Positions 62,046 through 64,000 of a DNA stretch of 64,000 nt are shown here, piece after piece. The DNA is from Bradyrhizobium sp. Tv2a-2. Its GTDB lineage: Bacteria > Pseudomonadota > Alphaproteobacteria > Rhizobiales > Xanthobacteraceae. A program made the position numbers and the translations under genes. Each line of letters starts with the position of its first letter. Position 1 is the stretch's first letter. Under the pieces are notes generated by a model, which saw nothing but the letters and a program-made list of their open reading frames with translations, was not told the DNA's origin and ran no database searches. The stretch covers positions 62,001 through 126,000 of the forward strand of contig NZ_AXAI01000019.1 of the NCBI RefSeq assembly GCF_000472425.1, in the 5' to 3' direction.

Positions 62046-63242
62046 CTAGATTGACCCCGAGTCATTGGCCGCCAAAAGCTCCTCTTTCGCGGCCTGTTCC
62101 GCATCGTGTCCACGGATCTGTCCGTTCGCCGACATCCACTTCGCCATGAAGCGGTCTCGTTCCGCCACATCCTCATACTCGGCGCGAAAAAATCTGCCAG
62201 TATCTCGGGCCAGAGCCTGTATCTGGCTCGTCCGCTGGAGCCTCGCTCTTTCGTAAGCCTGCAACCGCTTTGAGACGTCTTGCCGTTTGATGCCTTCAAG
62301 AACTACTGCGAGCGTGAAGCCATCTTCGATTGCTTGCGCGGCTCCCTGGCCGAGATGTGGCACCATCGGGTGGGCGGCGTCACCGAGCAGCGTCATCCGA
62401 CCGACAGACCAATATGGCAGTGGTGCTCGATCATAAATGCCCCAGCGAAATGTCGAGTCGAGAGCGCCTATTGTTTCCAGCACGGGATAATCCCATCCCG
62501 CATATTCGGCGCTTAGCGCATTCAGATCACCTGGCGCCGTCCATGATTCCTCGGAGTCCAAATTGGTTGGGACAAAAGCGACCATGTTCATTAATCGGCC
62601 GCTCGACACCGGATAACACAGAAAACTGCGGCCTTTCCCGATCCATCTCGACATTCGACCCCCGATGTCCTTCGCCCAAGAAAGCTTCTCGGTCGGAATC
62701 AGGCCTCTGTAGGCCATGATCCCTTCACTCGATGGATAGGTTTTCAACCCGATCGCTTGTTGCAAGGCCGAGTGGATGCCGTCGGCCCCGATCACGACGT
62801 CCGAAATGACGGCCGCGCCGTTCGAGAACGTCAATCGCACGCCACCGTCTGCTTCTCTGGCCCCGGACAGGCGATGGCCCAAGTGGAGGGTGCCCTCTGG
62901 TTGGGCGTTGGCAAGCAGTTTCAGAAAATCTGCGCGATGAACATTGTAGCTCTGCACACCTGTCGAGGGGCTCGCCGACTGATTGATGAGCTCACCACCC
63001 GATGTCCTGATCACTTGGCCGGTTATCGGAGAACCTATTTTCTCGATCTCGTCCGTAAGGCCGATTCGTTGGAGCAGACGCGTCGCGTTTGGAAAGATGG
63101 AAACCCCCGCGCCAATCTCGCGCAGCTCGCCAGCCTGTTCAAAGATCGTTACGTCCAATCCGCGCGCCCGCAGGGCGAGCGCGGCGGTCAAGCCGCCGAT
63201 ACCGCCGCCGATGACGGCAACTCGAAGGTTCTCAGTCACCAC
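62046..63242 (-). CDS. FAD-dependent monooxygenase, salicylate hydroxylase-like
   Basis: A 398-residue group A flavoprotein hydroxylase. The FAD motif VAVIGGGIGGLTAALALRARG opens the protein; DG-type VIGADGIHSALQ follows; GDAAHPMVPHLGQGAAQAIED closes the site. This set is typical of salicylate hydroxylase/3-hydroxybenzoate 6-hydroxylase/6-hydroxynicotinate 3-monooxygenase relatives, which hydroxylate an aromatic ring with NAD(P)H. No dioxygenase or MFS gene is adjacent, so the substrate is undefined. Confidence 0.88.
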   Translation of the reverse strand: MVTENLRVAVIGGGIGGLTAALALRARGLDVTIFEQAGELREIGAGVSIFPNATRLLQRIGLTDEIEKIGSPITGQVIRTSGGELINQSASPSTGVQSYNVHRADFLKLLANAQPEGTLHLGHRLSGAREADGGVRLTFSNGAAVISDVVIGADGIHSALQQAIGLKTYPSSEGIMAYRGLIPTEKLSWAKDIGGRMSRWIGKGRSFLCYPVSSGRLMNMVAFVPTNLDSEESWTAPGDLNALSAEYAGWDYPVLETIGALDSTFRWGIYDRAPLPYWSVGRMTLLGDAAHPMVPHLGQGAAQAIEDGFTLAVVLEGIKRQDVSKRLQAYERARLQRTSQIQALARDTGRFFRAEYEDVAERDRFMAKWMSANGQIRGHDAEQAAKEELLAANDSGSI

Positions 63243-63567
63243 GTTCTCCTGTTGGAACGTTGCCCAATTTTATGAAGTTCGTTTAAGACGCGTGGGTCGA
63301 GCATATAGGAAGCTGGCGGTCTTTGGGTGATCTGCGACGGCTAAAGTCTCTTACGGGTCTAAAAGCGCCGTTTAGCCGTCGGCCGATTACTTCCGGTCTA
63401 CCCCAGGGCAGAAGGCGACATCTCGGGCAAGAACCTGACTATTCGATTCGCCGGCCAACGCCTTGCCGCCGGAGTGGCATCGCCTCACAGATGGCAGCAG
63501 CGAGCAGGCCATCGAGGCTTTCCCAGTGTTCAGGAGGGCCGTGCTCTACCTCTTTCGCGTGCGATGT
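63243..63567. other. intergenic stretch with repeat-like sequence
   Basis: 325 bp without a supported gene. The part around 63350-63425 resembles non-coding sequence I associate with scattered repeats in Bradyrhizobium (CTTCCGGTCTACCCC), but I cannot prove copy number from this window. Confidence 0.3.
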
Positions 63568-64000
63568 TCAGCCAATTGGTCCAGGGATCCAATAGTCGCC
63601 GGACAGCGGTCTAACTGTTACGCCATAGATCACCCCGAGCTGCAGGCTTGGATCGAAATAACGCATCGTCCGCTCATTGAGGTCAATGATGCGGCCAGGC
63701 GTTAGTGGCCCCACGTCATTTATCTTGACGATGACCTTCTTGCCCTCAGCCTCGACGAGGGCATATTTCGGCCTCGCGCCATATTGGACCCCACCAAATT
63801 TCTGACGCAAGCTCGTCTTGATGGCAGCCGCCCAGACAGAGGGATCATAGCGCTCACCAGAGGCTGTGTTGCGTCCGCCCTCCCGCCATCCGGGCCGGAA
63901 CGGGTTGTACATGGATGCTACGCCAACGATCGGATCCCCTGAAGCGGCATCGACGACGGCGTTTGAATCAACTTCACCGATTTCGCTTCGAGCAGCGGTA
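63568..64000 (-). CDS. RlpA-like DPBB-domain protein, 5' end outside window
   Basis: The reading frame is open to the window edge, so only the C-terminal ~144 codons are seen. They carry a double-psi beta-barrel as in RlpA septal-ring lytic transglycosylases: GVASMYNPFRPGWREGGRNT, then ASGERYDPSVWAAAI, VIVKINDVGPLTPGRIIDL and a final PLSGDYWIPGPIG. RlpA proteins act on glycan strands in the periplasm; here the signal peptide would lie beyond the window. An internal ATG at 63912 is unlikely to be the start because frame and motif continue upstream. Confidence 0.85.
   Translation of the reverse strand, partial: TAARSEIGEVDSNAVVDAASGDPIVGVASMYNPFRPGWREGGRNTASGERYDPSVWAAAIKTSLRQKFGGVQYGARPKYALVEAEGKKVIVKINDVGPLTPGRIIDLNERTMRYFDPSLQLGVIYGVTVRPLSGDYWIPGPIG

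Overview
The window reads as a chromosomal segment of a Bradyrhizobium-like alphaproteobacterium (family Nitrobacteraceae). The evidence is the GC-rich coding bias, phosphatidylcholine synthase, IalB-type and LTXXQ secreted proteins, a NasT/NasS nitrate-responsive pair, orphan ABC_sub_bind periplasmic proteins, an hspQ gene, and short proteins of kinds I associate with this genus. The genus call is inference from family knowledge; there is no rRNA here. I see no tRNA, rRNA, CRISPR array, transposase or integrase.

Layout. 0-6 kb: small unknowns, a GGDEF-like protein with a destroyed signature motif, a degenerate adenylate-forming (ANL) protein, and a YejA-type peptide-binding protein. 6-15 kb: housekeeping genes (IalB, HspQ, a UbiH-type hydroxylase, phosphatidylcholine synthase overlapping a TerC protein, quinone oxidoreductase, class-III aminotransferase, RimO). 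15-21.4 kb: a compact nitrite-assimilation block, nasT-nasS, then a sigma-54-like promoter and a structured leader, then FNT nitrite channel, siroheme nitrite reductase and an unusual FeS-FAD reductase, with overlapping or near-overlapping genes. 21.5-25.7 kb: pxpB-pxpC-pxpA (5-oxoprolinase) diverging from an RraA-fold/cupin pair around a perfect 7-7-7 inverted repeat.

25.7-40.1 kb holds two copies of a DUF2182 membrane protein/DUF1326 cysteine protein pair (25.9-27.5 and 38.6-40.1 kb). Between them lies a decaying amino-acid cluster (racemase remnant, DadA-like oxidase, ThDP enzyme, aminotransferase remnant), followed by DUF2147, a PheC-like protein, an amidase and a 2-hydroxyacid dehydrogenase. 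36.6-42.3 kb looks like an accessory segment: orphan ABC_sub_bind paralogs, a single-domain cyclic-nucleotide protein and dispersed palindromes, with visibly less GC-biased codon use. 42.3-46.7 kb is a complete sugar ABC importer operon.

47-64 kb: an LTXXQ protein; a MFS/flavin-oxygenase/VOC operon probably for catabolism of a small aromatic or related compound; PilZ, class III cyclase and DsbA genes; several tiny membrane or secreted proteins; a GH16 glucanase; a LuxR/HtrA-like pseudoprotease pair; a serine hydrolase; a SnoaL-like protein; a PadR/membrane-protein pair; a flavin monooxygenase; and an RlpA-like gene cut by the window end. The best candidate for an undescribed system is the duplicated DUF2182-DUF1326 pair. 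The FeS-FAD nitrite reductase partner and the HtrA-like pseudoprotease/LuxR overlap come next.
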